From the NCBI RefSeq assembly GCF_038051945.1, contig NZ_CP150302.1:2046001-2110000 (forward strand): DNA of 64,000 bases. The letters are read 5' to 3'. Position 1 is the stretch's first letter. The number at the start of each line of letters is the position of its first letter. The position numbers and the translations under genes were made by a program. Positions 25,468 through 34,947 of this stretch are shown piece by piece. The DNA comes from Paenibacillus sp. FSL H3-0469. Lineage in GTDB: Bacteria > Bacillota > Bacilli > Paenibacillales > Paenibacillaceae. The notes under the pieces were generated by a model that did not search any database, was not told the DNA's origin, and saw only the letters and a program-made list of their open reading frames with translations.

Positions 25468-25511
25468 TTGAATCCCGCCTTTATGTGAATGTTGTACCCG
25501 TGCCGTGCGTC

Positions 25512-27326
25512 TTATATAAACTCAAAAGTAAACACCAATACGCCCTCTGACCCGGGCTGGAGAACCTGGAAGTCCAGACTATGCCACACCGTGTCCTGGC
25601 CATAATGGTTCTGGTACACATGTGCGGTAATCTCCGGCCGGACGATCTGCGGATCATAGGTTACCTGAACACCGTTCCCTTCAGCAGCTCCCGGGAGTAA
25701 TACGCACCCTGGACCTAGCAGCTCCGGTCTGCGCCACGTTACGAACCGTTCCGTCCAGCTTGCCGGAGCTCCGTCATACCGGTAAGTATCTGTCAGCTCC
25801 AGACGGGGCAGCTCCTCCTTATGCCAGACCAGCGAACGGACCAGGGATTGCAGTCCGGCTACCGGGTACGCCCGGGCCAGCTCCAGCGTCAGCTCATCCT
25901 TCGCCTTTGCAGCCGATGCATGCAGCACCGTAGCCTGGAACTCCCGTCCGGCTCCCTGGAACTGGCCGTCAATAATCGGCACGCTATGTCCCTGCGACCC
26001 GTTGCAGTCATAGCCGTAACGGCCGGTCCCGAAATAGTCCGCCGTATACTCTCCGCTGCCCAGATCGGCCGCGACAATCTCCCCCCGGCCGCTCAGAATA
26101 AATTGGCCCAGGTCATTATGGTTATGCGGCTCGTCGTTATGGCCGCCCTTGGCGGCGAAGCCGAACTCGCCCGCAGCGCAGACATGCCGCGATACGAGCC
26201 AAGCGGCATCAGGAAGATAGCTGCTGCCTGCCTCCCAGGACTCCTTTTCCTTCCCGGCCCTTGTCCAGATCAGATTGCGCAGCGCCGGAGCGAAACGGCT
26301 GCAGTGATCCTCCGTGAACGGGGCGCGCAGCGCAGACGGCGGGCGCAGGACATCGGGATAGACGTCCGCCAGATAATGGGAGAGTCCCATATGCACCCGT
26401 ACCCGGGGGACGGAGTCGGAGAAATTGGCTACATAGCTGCCGTCAATGAAGCATTGCTGCTGGAAGCGGGCGATCTGTGCCACCTTCTCGTGGTTGAACC
26501 AGTCCAGCTTGCCTCCGCTTCTTGAACGGAGCAAATCACTGTAATAAGTGAAATAGCCGAACCCGTAATTCCAGTAGCCCAGCCCCTCCTGGCAGGCCCC
26601 GTCTTCCCCAAAGCCCTGCAGATAATAATTCATGCTGCTCTCTGTCTTCAGGAGAATCTCCGCCAGCCTATCCTTGTCCTTCACAAGAAGCAGTGCAGCT
26701 GCACCCACAGAACCCGCACAGACCGCCGCCCAATTGTGAGTGGAGGTCTCCCAGAAATAAGGGCCATGCGCGAGGAATGGCTGAAAGATTCTATGTTCCA
26801 CCTCACTGCGTATCCGGGAACGGAGCAGCAGCGGGAGACGTTCCCCGAGCAGCAGCAGACATTCGCTTAAGGTAAAGCCTGTCTCGGAGGAGAACAGATC
26901 GATATGCCGGTTGATCTCAGCAGCGTCATGCTTCTCAGGAAGATGAGCGGGAACACACCACGTGTACTCATCGCAGATCGCCCATAGAATATCTGTAAGC
27001 TGCTCCAGAGCTGCTGCGTTCTCCGGCTCCAGCAGACTAAGGAACACATACGTATTCAGCCTTCTTCTCCGTTCAAAATAAGGCCGCTCATATTCCAGTC
27101 TCGACCCCGTCTGCCGGAAAAGGGTAAACAAACTATAAGGCAACAGCGGTATTGGCTGCCCTTCCAGCCGCTGTGCTTCTGCACGAATCTCACTGATACC
27201 GGCCTGCAGCACTTCAGAAGATGCCGCCTCACTCCAAAAAGCAGCCGAATCCCCCCGCGGATAATATAGGCTGAGATCTGCCGGCTTCATGTTCTCTACG
27301 ATTGTCTTAAGTTCCTGTATGTTCAT
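25512..27326 (-). CDS. heparinase II/III-like polysaccharide lyase
   Basis: 604 residues. An (alpha/alpha) toroid N-terminus (WETSTHNWAAVCAGSVGAAAL, with the catalytic-type HNW) is followed by the beta-sandwich Hepar_II_III domain with its signature GGHNDEPHNHNDLGQF. It should cleave uronic-acid-containing glycans by beta-elimination to give the unsaturated ends used by GH88. No signal peptide is seen, so it may act on imported oligosaccharides. The ATG at 27326 follows GAGAGGAAG; a longer frame to 27425 overlaps the upstream gene. Polymer specificity (heparin-like, alginate or other) cannot be told. Confidence 0.88.
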   Translation of the reverse strand: MNIQELKTIVENMKPADLSLYYPRGDSAAFWSEAASSEVLQAGISEIRAEAQRLEGQPIPLLPYSLFTLFRQTGSRLEYERPYFERRRRLNTYVFLSLLEPENAAALEQLTDILWAICDEYTWCVPAHLPEKHDAAEINRHIDLFSSETGFTLSECLLLLGERLPLLLRSRIRSEVEHRIFQPFLAHGPYFWETSTHNWAAVCAGSVGAAALLLVKDKDRLAEILLKTESSMNYYLQGFGEDGACQEGLGYWNYGFGYFTYYSDLLRSRSGGKLDWFNHEKVAQIARFQQQCFIDGSYVANFSDSVPRVRVHMGLSHYLADVYPDVLRPPSALRAPFTEDHCSRFAPALRNLIWTRAGKEKESWEAGSSYLPDAAWLVSRHVCAAGEFGFAAKGGHNDEPHNHNDLGQFILSGRGEIVAADLGSGEYTADYFGTGRYGYDCNGSQGHSVPIIDGQFQGAGREFQATVLHASAAKAKDELTLELARAYPVAGLQSLVRSLVWHKEELPRLELTDTYRYDGAPASWTERFVTWRRPELLGPGCVLLPGAAEGNGVQVTYDPQIVRPEITAHVYQNHYGQDTVWHSLDFQVLQPGSEGVLVFTFEFI

Positions 27327-27364
27327 GCCTGAGCTTCCTCTCTTATTCAGTCTGTCTCTATCCC

Positions 27365-28507
27365 TTATTCCAAAGCATGGTCCCGCATCACGTTCTCGCC
27401 GTCTGCGATTCTCCGTGCCGTCCATTTCATGTCCCCGCCCGACCAGAAGGAGTCAGCAGGAGGCAGGCCCAGCGGCAGAAAAACAGCAGCGCACAGATAC
27501 AGACTGCCCGTATTAATGTAGCTCTCGGCCAGCTCCGGCTGATAGCCGTAGATCCCCGGCTGCAGCCAGCCGTTCTCATCCAGCGTGCCCGGGTATTGCA
27601 TAATCCGGCTAATAACTGCGGTCAAAGCGCAGCGCACCTGGGCCGGAGGCAGCGAGTCTTCCAGGAAATCCTGGAGCGCCGCCTGCGACAGCAGCTGAAA
27701 TGCCCCGAACCGGTAGACAATCGAACGCCCGAGGAACGGATACGTCCCGTCCGGAGCGATGCTGCGCTCCAGCACGGATGCATATCTCTGCGCCCGCTGC
27801 AGGACCAAGGGTCTAAGCCGGGCATACTCCTCATTCTCCTGTTCAAAAAGGGTAACAACATCCAACAGCATCGGCTGAATAACAAAACTGTTGTAGTAAT
27901 CCCAGTGGAACTCCTTCCCGTCTCCATAGACTCCGTCACCCTTGTACCAGTCCATGAACATGTGGACCGCATAACCCACCCGCATCCGGTCATAATCCGG
28001 GTCGCCCAGCAGATATAAGGCTGCTTCCACCATCGCACTGAACAGCAGCCAGTTGCTGCCGCTGGGAGCGGTCCGCCGCGTCTGCTTCAGCGCCACAATC
28101 AGATTACCTTTGACCCGTGCGTCCAGCCGGGCTGTAACCGCTTTCGGTGCACGCACCAGCGCATGGGCCAGAAATGCCGCATCGACCAGCGGCTGGCCTT
28201 CGGTCTTGAATTCCATATAGTCAGGCGACTGCGGATCAACCGCCGCATCAATCGCTTCCAGCATCAGCCCGGCATAACGGGCTCTTAAGCACTCTTCTTC
28301 ACCCTCAAGCCCTTGAAGCTCCAGCCAGGGAGCCATCCCGCAGGCCAGCCTCGCAAAAGCTTCCAAATGCGCAAACTGGCTGCGCCCGCTATGAAACTCC
28401 GCAGGTAACCGCTCTTTCAGTTTCCGTGCAGCGAGCGCCTCCAGAACCGGTGTTCCAATCTGCAGCATCGTATCCAGCCAGTATTTACGCTGTTCTATCC
28501 CACTCAT
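27365..28507 (-). CDS. DUF2264 protein 1 of uronic-glycan operon
   Basis: 380 residues, essentially the DUF2264 barrel alone (FARLACGMAPWLELQG, SNWLLFSAMVEAALYLLG, DGVYGDGKEFHWDYYNSFVIQPMLLD). It is a distant paralogue of the 641-residue protein at the end of the same operon, which carries an extra beta domain. The ATG at 28507 is preferred over GTG 28519 from RBS spacing. First gene of the operon, divergent from an AraC regulator. Confidence 0.8.
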   Translation of the reverse strand: MSGIEQRKYWLDTMLQIGTPVLEALAARKLKERLPAEFHSGRSQFAHLEAFARLACGMAPWLELQGLEGEEECLRARYAGLMLEAIDAAVDPQSPDYMEFKTEGQPLVDAAFLAHALVRAPKAVTARLDARVKGNLIVALKQTRRTAPSGSNWLLFSAMVEAALYLLGDPDYDRMRVGYAVHMFMDWYKGDGVYGDGKEFHWDYYNSFVIQPMLLDVVTLFEQENEEYARLRPLVLQRAQRYASVLERSIAPDGTYPFLGRSIVYRFGAFQLLSQAALQDFLEDSLPPAQVRCALTAVISRIMQYPGTLDENGWLQPGIYGYQPELAESYINTGSLYLCAAVFLPLGLPPADSFWSGGDMKWTARRIADGENVMRDHALE

Positions 28508-28555
28508 CCCTAGTTCCACCCTCTCAGGTATTCTTCTTCTCTAGTGTATTGTGGT

Positions 28556-28581
28556 ATTATTGCAATGTCTTTGCGAATAAT
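28556..28581. promoter_or_regulatory. inverted-repeat operator in divergent region
   Basis: ATTATTGCAA (28556-28565) faces TTGCGAATAAT (28571-28581), an inverted repeat with a single extra base, midway between the DUF2264 operon and the AraC gene. Probable binding site of that AraC regulator or of a pleiotropic regulator. Confidence 0.5.
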
Positions 28582-28629
28582 GATGATTTATTGCGTATGT
28601 TGTGATCAACAAGAAAGGGGCTGTGACTA

Positions 28630-29460
28630 TTGAAGCATGCCCGGTATTATGAAACGTTCGACGGCGACATTTTGGCCGGTATCGGCAATTCTCCGATCTC
28701 TCCGACGAGGGATTTCCATATCCATGACCACTATGAAATTTTCCTGTTCCTGGGCGGCAGCGTGAACGGCTTCGTGGACCAGTACAGCTATCCGCTGGAG
28801 CGCGGCGACGTTCTGTTATTCAACAATCATGAGATTCATAAAATCATCAACCGCTCCCCCGAGCCTTATGAGCGGCTGACCATTCATTTCAAAGCACCAC
28901 TGGTCTATCCGTTCTGTACGGCGACTACGAATCTGCTGGCCTGCTTCCAGAACCGCCAGCCCGGGGAGAATAACCTGGCCCGGATGGAGGAGCCGCTGCT
29001 CTCGGAGTATACCGCCCTCTCCTCCCAGCTGATTGCAGCCTTGGAGCGTAAGCAGTACGGCAGCGAGGTGCTTGCCCTGACGTATCTCATTCAAATTCTG
29101 GTGCTGATCAACGAGCTATACAGCCGCACCCGTGCCGCCGTTCCCAGCATTATCTCCTCCCATATTCAATCTGCGATGAGCTATATCGACAACCACCTGC
29201 ACCTGAATCTGTCGCTGGATCACATCGCCGGGGAGCTGAATCTGGATAAATATTATCTCAGCCATCTGTTCAAGCAGCAGACCGGAGGCACCATCTACCG
29301 CTATGTCCTGCTCAAAAAGATTGCGTTATCCAAACAGCTCCTGTCCGCCGGCAACTCCGTGTCCGATACCTGCTACCTGTCCGGCTTCAATGATTATGCC
29401 AACTTCATCCGCACCTTCAAGAACATCACGGGCATCCCGCCGGGAAAATACGGCAAATAA
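28630..29460 (+). CDS. AraC-family regulator of uronic-glycan operon
   Basis: 276 residues. An N-terminal cupin (HIHDHYEIFLFLGGSVNGFVDQ, LERGDVLLFNNHEIHKI) binds the inducer, probably a sugar. The C-terminal double HTH has LSLDHIAGELNLDKYYLSHLFK and CYLSGFNDYANFIRTFKNITGIPP. The TTG start at 28630 follows AAAGGGG. It is divergent from the four-gene lyase/GH88 operon and ends before a 51-nt repeat array. Confidence 0.88.
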   Translation: MKHARYYETFDGDILAGIGNSPISPTRDFHIHDHYEIFLFLGGSVNGFVDQYSYPLERGDVLLFNNHEIHKIINRSPEPYERLTIHFKAPLVYPFCTATTNLLACFQNRQPGENNLARMEEPLLSEYTALSSQLIAALERKQYGSEVLALTYLIQILVLINELYSRTRAAVPSIISSHIQSAMSYIDNHLHLNLSLDHIAGELNLDKYYLSHLFKQQTGGTIYRYVLLKKIALSKQLLSAGNSVSDTCYLSGFNDYANFIRTFKNITGIPPGKYGK

Positions 29461-29523
29461 AAACGGCAGTGCCTATCCTCAGCGCTACCGTCTCAGGAAC
29501 AAAATGCCTATGGCATCCCCATT

Positions 29524-29757
29524 GTGGTCGGTTTTTCGACCTTATCCGGCTCGCACGTCTCTACCGCACCGAATGTAGTCGGTTTTTCGACCTTATCCGG
29601 CCCACTCGTCTCTACCGCACCGAATGTAGTCGGTTTTTCGACCTTATCCGGCCCACTCGTCTCTGCCGCACCAAATGTAGTCGGTTTTTCGACCTTATCC
29701 GGCCCACTCGTCTCTGCCGCACCAAATGTAGTCGGTTTTTCGACCACATTTGGCCCA
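29524..29757. repeat. 51-nt tandem repeat array (family A, second locus)
   Basis: Units start at 29524, 29575, 29626, 29677 and 29728, each 51 nt. The constant core is GTCGGTTTTTCGACCTTATC. The last unit switches to CGACCACATTTGGCCCA, matching the tails of the array at 22118. Translations on the plus strand (CSRFFDLIRPTRL) and minus strand (VEKPTTFGAAETSGPDK) are open but have no RBS. The array fills most of the 420-nt gap between two convergent genes (29461-29880). Confidence 0.9.
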
Positions 29758-29880
29758 GATGACCATGCGCTGTACATGTGTTCAGTGAAATCAGCGAAGT
29801 CATTCCTATGACTGATCCAGAACATAGTCATCCTGCCGATGCGAGCTTTCCAGTTGAAAGCTTTCAGGCGGTCGCTACCG

Positions 29881-30645
29881 TCACCGTTCCCCTCCCCTAT
29901 ACTCCGTAGGGCTTACGCCCGTATACTCCTTGAACACCTTGGAGAAATAGTGCTGGTCGCCGAAGGACAGCAGCTCCGACAGCTCTTTCACCTTCAGCTC
30001 CGGCCTGAGCGTGATCAGCCGGCAGGCTTCGGCTATCTTCAGCCGCATGCTGTAATGCACGAAGGTCTGGTGTGAGTACCGCTTGAAAATCCGGCTGACA
30101 TAGGAAGGGCTTACGTGGAACTTAAGCGCGACTTCCGTAATGGAGAGCGGAGCGTAGAGCTGCTCCTGCAAGTATTGCTCCAGCTGCCGGAACAGCTCCT
30201 CGCTGCTCTTCGGCCGCTGTTGCCCAGGTGAGGGCAATCCCTCCGGCAATCCTGTTCTGCTGCCCTCCTGCTCCTGCAGATGGGCGACCAGCCGCTGCAT
30301 CACTTCAGCAAGCTGCTGCCGCTCCACGGGCTTCAGCAGATAATCGAACACCTGCAAATTCAGCGCCTTACGCGTATACTCGAAATCGCTGTACCCGCTG
30401 ATCAGCACCGCCTTGAGCGCCGGATTCACCAGCCTGCACTCCCCGATCAGCGCAAGTCCGTCCAGCTTAGGCATACGGATATCGGTCAGCAGGATGTCCA
30501 CCGGGTTAGCCTTGATGTATTCCAGGGCATCCAGCCCGTTCGGTGCAGTGGCAGCGATGCGGACTGGCAGCTCCATGGACTGCATAAGAGCCTCGATATT
30601 CCGCAGAATCGGCTTACTGTCCTCTGCAATGATAGCGGTATACAT
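29881..30645 (-). CDS. short AraC-type response regulator
   Basis: 254 residues, about half the size of the other two YesN proteins here because it lacks the long central linker. Receiver with Asp55 in LLTDIRMP and Lys in DYLLKPVER; C-terminal AraC HTH (SITEVALKFHVSPSYVSRIFK, LLSFGDQHYFSKVFKEYTGVSP). It follows the histidine kinase by 19 bp on the same strand. Likely activator of the divergent ABC importer. Confidence 0.9.
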   Translation of the reverse strand: MYTAIIAEDSKPILRNIEALMQSMELPVRIAATAPNGLDALEYIKANPVDILLTDIRMPKLDGLALIGECRLVNPALKAVLISGYSDFEYTRKALNLQVFDYLLKPVERQQLAEVMQRLVAHLQEQEGSRTGLPEGLPSPGQQRPKSSEELFRQLEQYLQEQLYAPLSITEVALKFHVSPSYVSRIFKRYSHQTFVHYSMRLKIAEACRLITLRPELKVKELSELLSFGDQHYFSKVFKEYTGVSPTEYRGGER

Positions 30646-30664
30646 AGCTGTTCCTCCCCCGGTT

Positions 30665-32461
30665 CTAGTAGAAGTCTTTACTCATAGATGCGATAATCTG
30701 GACCGTGGCACCCTTTTCGCCGCCCAAGTGGTTGTAGATGTTGAAGAACAGCCGGTTCCTGTACATCAGCTTCAGCCGGTTCACCGTATTCACAATCCCC
30801 ATATTGCCAATCCCTGAGGTATCATGCCTAAGCTCGTTAACCCCGGAATCGGAGCTCTCAATGTTATCCAGAATGTCCCTGATCCTGCCCGGAGCGAAGC
30901 CTTCACCGTTATCCCGGATTTCGATGGCCCACAGGCCGTTATACACCTTCACCCGCACCTCAATCCTCCAAGGAGGGTCCGTATTCTTGAAAGCATGCTC
31001 GATACAATTCTCCACGAACGGCTGGATCACCAGCCGGGGCAGCTCAATCCGCTCAAGCCCTCCGTCCCCGTCAATCTCCCACTCCAGATCGTCCTCGAAA
31101 TTATGCTGAATCAGGGACAAATAATGCCGGGTATGCTTCAGCTCCTCCGTCAACGCCACATGCTGATAAGGGGAGGACACAATATAACGCAGGCTGTCCG
31201 AGAGATGCTTGCACATTTCGGTCACCACGCTATTCTTCCCTTCCTGGGCGGCAATACTGATCAGATACAGGACATTGTGGATAAAATGGGGCGCGATCTG
31301 AGCCTGCAAGGCGGAATTCCGCGACTTCACTTCTTCGTGCAGCGCAAGCTTTTCCCGTTCGATAGATTCCTGTAACCGCTCCAGCAGCTCCTGAAAAGCG
31401 CTATTCAGTTGAATCAGCTCATTGTTGTGGGTACGCGGGCCCGCCTTCATATTCAGGTTGCTGTAGTTCATCCGCAGAATCTGGCTGCGCAGCTTACGGA
31501 TCGGAAGCAGCAGGTTCCGGGTCGAGAAGTAGATGAAGATGAACGAGAACAGAATCAGCGCGGTAATCAGCAGAATAGAGATGTATTTCACCGAATTGAC
31601 CGGGCCCAGCACCACATTCCTGGGATTCACCACATAAGTGGTCCAGCCTGTCTCGGCAGAGCGGTGGTAAGCCACATAGTTCTGGCCGCTGCTCAGATAG
31701 ATTCCGTTAGCTGCTGCAGATTCAGAGGGAGACGCTGCGAATTCGGGGACCTTCTCCCCTTCCCGCAGTGCCGGAGAACTGGAGACCAGCCGCTGGTCCT
31801 GATCCATAATATAGACCTTGCCGCCCGCCAGTCCCGCAGCAGATCTGTTCAAGTACCGCTGGTCGAGCTGCACCGCCAGATAGCCGAACACCTGACCATT
31901 CTGGTTCCTGATCGCCCGCACAAAAGAGATGGCATCCGCCCCCTGCCGGTACAAAGCGTAACCGCTTGCATTCCAGGTCGGCAGCTGGCTGCTCTCTTCC
32001 AGGAACGGCCTTAGCGACGCCGGGCTATCCGCATATCCGATATAAGAGGCCACCCGCTCCCCGGTCAGATCGTAGATCATCATATCCTCAATGTTCAGAC
32101 TCGGTCCGAGTGCCTGGAACATGATGTCCTTCAGCCTGCGGCTGCGGGTCAGCCCTTCAAGGGTAAGCTGTGAGTAATCACCTGCGGACAGGAGGGTGAA
32201 TACCTCTTTGTTCGACAGAATCCGCTGGGAGAGCTGGTTCTGGTTATTGATATAGAGGTTCAGCTGATCGCTGACCTGGACAGCCGCCAGCTTCATTTCG
32301 TTCTCTGTCTTGTCCTTGAGCGGCTGGATCACCATATAATTCACGTAGACCAGGAAGCAGCCCAGCACAATCAGCAGGAGCAGCATGAAGGTGAAGAAGA
32401 ACTTCGTTTGCAGACTGGCCTGAACCCTGCCCTTGCGTAGTCTCTCGTAAAAAGTAGCCAA
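30665..32461 (-). CDS. YesM-type sensor histidine kinase
   Basis: 598 residues: TM1 (FFFTFMLLLLIVLGCFLVYVNY), an extracellular dCache-like region, TM2 (YISILLITALILFSFIFIYF), HAMP, His_kinase and HATPase_c (IEIRDNGEGFAPG). The phosphorylation motif reads APHFIHN instead of the usual NPHFLYN, keeping the histidine. Divergent from its presumed target, the ABC importer at 32653-35777. Confidence 0.9.
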   Translation of the reverse strand: MATFYERLRKGRVQASLQTKFFFTFMLLLLIVLGCFLVYVNYMVIQPLKDKTENEMKLAAVQVSDQLNLYINNQNQLSQRILSNKEVFTLLSAGDYSQLTLEGLTRSRRLKDIMFQALGPSLNIEDMMIYDLTGERVASYIGYADSPASLRPFLEESSQLPTWNASGYALYRQGADAISFVRAIRNQNGQVFGYLAVQLDQRYLNRSAAGLAGGKVYIMDQDQRLVSSSPALREGEKVPEFAASPSESAAANGIYLSSGQNYVAYHRSAETGWTTYVVNPRNVVLGPVNSVKYISILLITALILFSFIFIYFSTRNLLLPIRKLRSQILRMNYSNLNMKAGPRTHNNELIQLNSAFQELLERLQESIEREKLALHEEVKSRNSALQAQIAPHFIHNVLYLISIAAQEGKNSVVTEMCKHLSDSLRYIVSSPYQHVALTEELKHTRHYLSLIQHNFEDDLEWEIDGDGGLERIELPRLVIQPFVENCIEHAFKNTDPPWRIEVRVKVYNGLWAIEIRDNGEGFAPGRIRDILDNIESSDSGVNELRHDTSGIGNMGIVNTVNRLKLMYRNRLFFNIYNHLGGEKGATVQIIASMSKDFY

Positions 32462-32594
32462 GCTAAAGCCCCCCTGAACCTTAGGATGCTGCCTACTTTA
32501 CAACCAATCGGGCGAAATGACAAGCCGTCCCGGAGTTCAGAATATTACACAGAAAGTGTCAAGTACAAACATGTACCTTGCGCTGTCCTCATTC

Positions 32595-32621
32595 TATAAT
32601 GGGCAATGTAAACGGATTCAG
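32595..32621 (+). promoter_or_regulatory. -10 box with overlapping downstream cre site
   Basis: TATAAT at 32595-32600 has no good -35 at 17 bp, as expected for an activator-dependent promoter. ATGTAAACGGATTCAG at 32606-32621 matches the CcpA cre consensus WTGNAANCGNWWNCAW at 15 of 16 positions and would cover the transcription start. This suggests glucose repression of the importer plus activation by the YesN-type regulator. Confidence 0.7.
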
Positions 32622-32652
32622 TTCACAGAAAATTCACTACGGGGGCGATCAC

Positions 32653-33990
32653 ATGAGTAAGCGAATGAAGAAAATCGCAACAGGCCTGCTCGCTGGAATC
32701 ATGACCTTAACGCTGGCGGCGTGCGGCTCTGACAATTCAGGCAAGGGTAATGCTGCGGCAACGGACAGCGGGAGCGGTAACAGCGGCGGCAGCAGCACCG
32801 GCAAAAAGGTAACCATTGAGCTGGCCATCTCCAAAAGCTCGCAGGATTCGGCGTTCGTAGCCCAGGATGTGCTGGATGAGTTCGAACAGAAAACCAATAT
32901 CAAAGTGAATCTGCAGCTGCTTCCGGCAGAGCAGACCGCCACCGTACTGCAGACCAAGCTGGCCGTTGACGAGGTGCCCGATCTGATTCAATACAATCTC
33001 GCCAGTGCGACTACGGACCTGAATCTGGAGCGCAATTTCGAGATTCTCGATAACGAGCCTTGGGTAAGCCGCCTGCTGAATAAGGATGTGCTCTCGGCTT
33101 ACGATCATGTCTACAGCTTCCATTACAGCCAGGATACCGGGATGCAAGGCGTCGTCTACAACAAGGATATTTTCAAAGATCTGGGGCTTGAGATTCCAAA
33201 GAATTACGAAGAATTCCTGGCCGTCTGCGAGAAAATCAAGGCCAGCGGCATTACGCCGGTGTTCATGCCGTTCAAGGATAACTGGGCGGCGAATATCTGG
33301 CCGGCGGCTGCTTTTGCCGACTGGGCTGCCAAGAATGAGCCGTCCCTGTTCGAGGACATTAATGCCGGCCGCAAGAAGTGGTCCGATGTTCCCGAGTTCG
33401 CTACCTTCCTCGATCAGCAGTATGAGGTCTACAAGAAAGGCTACACCAACACCGACATTCTCAGCGACAGCTACGATATGGCGGTAGGCAAATTCCTGAA
33501 CAAGGAAACGGCGATGATGTTCATGGGCGACTGGCTTATTGTAAATGTGGCCGAGAAGGATCCGAATGTGCATCTGGGCCTGTTCGCCATCCCGTCTTCT
33601 GAAGACGCAAATCTCGGTGCCAGCCCGCTGGGCGGCCAACTGTTCATTCCGAAGAAAGCCAAGCATATGGATGAAGCGAAGAAATTCCTGGAATTCCTCG
33701 CTACCAAAGAAGTCGCACAGAAAATGGTTGACAGCCAAGGCTCCGTCTCCAACTTCAGCGATGTCACTACGCCGAAGCTTCCCGATTACAAGCAGGAAAT
33801 TGTCGATCAATATATCACACCGAAGAAAACTACGCTGACCACCGATGCTTACATGATCGTGGACCGCAGCGAGCTGTACCGTCTGCTTCAGGATGAATTT
33901 GCCGGAGGTCTGGATGCCAAGGGCGTACTCAAGGCCTGGGATGAGAAATTCAGCCAGCTGATGAAGGACAAAGGCGTAGAGGGCTTTTAA
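32653..33990 (+). CDS. sugar-binding lipoprotein of ABC importer
   Basis: 445 residues. Signal peptide with lipobox LAAC, then a Ser/Gly-rich linker and an SBP_bac_1 fold (QDTGMQGVVYNKDIFKDLGLEIPKNYEEFL, KETAMMFMGDWLIVN). The ATG at 32653 starts the lipoprotein signal; the longer frame to 32578 is untranslated leader. The sugar is unknown, though the adjacent lyase/GH88 operon makes a uronic oligosaccharide plausible. Confidence 0.9.
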   Translation: MSKRMKKIATGLLAGIMTLTLAACGSDNSGKGNAAATDSGSGNSGGSSTGKKVTIELAISKSSQDSAFVAQDVLDEFEQKTNIKVNLQLLPAEQTATVLQTKLAVDEVPDLIQYNLASATTDLNLERNFEILDNEPWVSRLLNKDVLSAYDHVYSFHYSQDTGMQGVVYNKDIFKDLGLEIPKNYEEFLAVCEKIKASGITPVFMPFKDNWAANIWPAAAFADWAAKNEPSLFEDINAGRKKWSDVPEFATFLDQQYEVYKKGYTNTDILSDSYDMAVGKFLNKETAMMFMGDWLIVNVAEKDPNVHLGLFAIPSSEDANLGASPLGGQLFIPKKAKHMDEAKKFLEFLATKEVAQKMVDSQGSVSNFSDVTTPKLPDYKQEIVDQYITPKKTTLTTDAYMIVDRSELYRLLQDEFAGGLDAKGVLKAWDEKFSQLMKDKGVEGF

Positions 33991-34012
33991 TTAGAGCGGT
34001 TAACCATTACAA

Positions 34013-34052
34013 CAGGCAGAATAAAGTCCGTCCGGGGCTTTATTCTGTTCCT
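34013..34052 (+). promoter_or_regulatory. intercistronic hairpin between binding-protein and permease genes
   Basis: A 10-bp stem, CAGAATAAAG (34017-34026) with CTTTATTCTG (34038-34047), in the 84-bp gap. It could stabilise the upstream mRNA or partly terminate, giving excess binding protein over permeases. Confidence 0.65.
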
Positions 34053-34074
34053 GGCTATAGAGGAGTGTGAAGAG

Positions 34075-34947
34075 ATGAAAGTATCCAAGAGACTATACTC
34101 GTATTACCTGATCTGGCCTGCGCTATTGATCTATTCTGTGTTTTTCGTGCTGCCCGCGCTAACCGGACTCTTCTATTCCTTCACTGACTGGCGGCTGGAC
34201 CGGGAAGCGATCAAGTTCATCGGCTGGGACAACTTTGAGCGGATTTTCACGGATAGAACCCTATTGCTTGCGATGAAAAACACAGCGATCTTCGCCATCG
34301 TTACCGTCTTAGGCAAAAACCTGCTCGGAATCGCGCTGGCGGTCGGCTTGAACATGAAGCTAAAATCCAAAAACCTGCTGCGGGCGATTTTTTACTCTCC
34401 GTCGATCCTGAGCGTTTTGGTTATTAGCATTGTGTTCACGCCGATGCTGCGCTCCGACGGGACGATTAACCGCATCTTCGAAGCAGTGGGACTGCCTTCG
34501 CTGAGCCAGGCCTGGCTGACCAATCCGGCGCTGGTCATCTGGACCGTGGCATTTGTGTCCATCTGGCAGCATACCGGCTTCCAGATGGCCATCTATTTGG
34601 CCGGGCTCCAGTCGATCTCCAAGGAATATTATGAAGCCGCAACCATCGACGGGGCAGGCTCCTGGCGCAGCTTCCGCAGCATCACGATTCCGCTGCTGCT
34701 CCCTGCGATTAACATCAATCTGATGCTGACGTTGATCGGCGGCCTCAAGGTATTCTCCGAGGTCTTCGTGCTCACCGGCGGGGGGCCGGGCAATGCCTCC
34801 CAGGTGGTCGGCACGATCATCCTCCGCTCCTTCGGTGAAGGCAGCTGGGGGCTGGGCACTGCCGTCAACACCCTGCTGTTCGCAGCCGTAACGGTCATCG
34901 CCATTCCACTGCTGATCTTCATGCGGCGTAAGGAGGTATCGGAATAA
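34075..34947 (+). CDS. sugar ABC transporter permease (MalF type)
   Basis: 290 residues, about six TMs, EAA loop KEYYEAATIDGAGSWRSFRSITIPLLLP. Its TAA shares bases with the next start (TAATG), so the two permeases are translationally coupled. No ATPase gene is present. Confidence 0.9.
   Translation: MKVSKRLYSYYLIWPALLIYSVFFVLPALTGLFYSFTDWRLDREAIKFIGWDNFERIFTDRTLLLAMKNTAIFAIVTVLGKNLLGIALAVGLNMKLKSKNLLRAIFYSPSILSVLVISIVFTPMLRSDGTINRIFEAVGLPSLSQAWLTNPALVIWTVAFVSIWQHTGFQMAIYLAGLQSISKEYYEAATIDGAGSWRSFRSITIPLLLPAININLMLTLIGGLKVFSEVFVLTGGGPGNASQVVGTIILRSFGEGSWGLGTAVNTLLFAAVTVIAIPLLIFMRRKEVSE

Noticed and set aside
29508..29831. Repeat-encoded proteins on both strands
   Set aside because: No RBS, and frames stay open only because the unit is 51 nt; the same is true at 22.1 and 45.1 kb.
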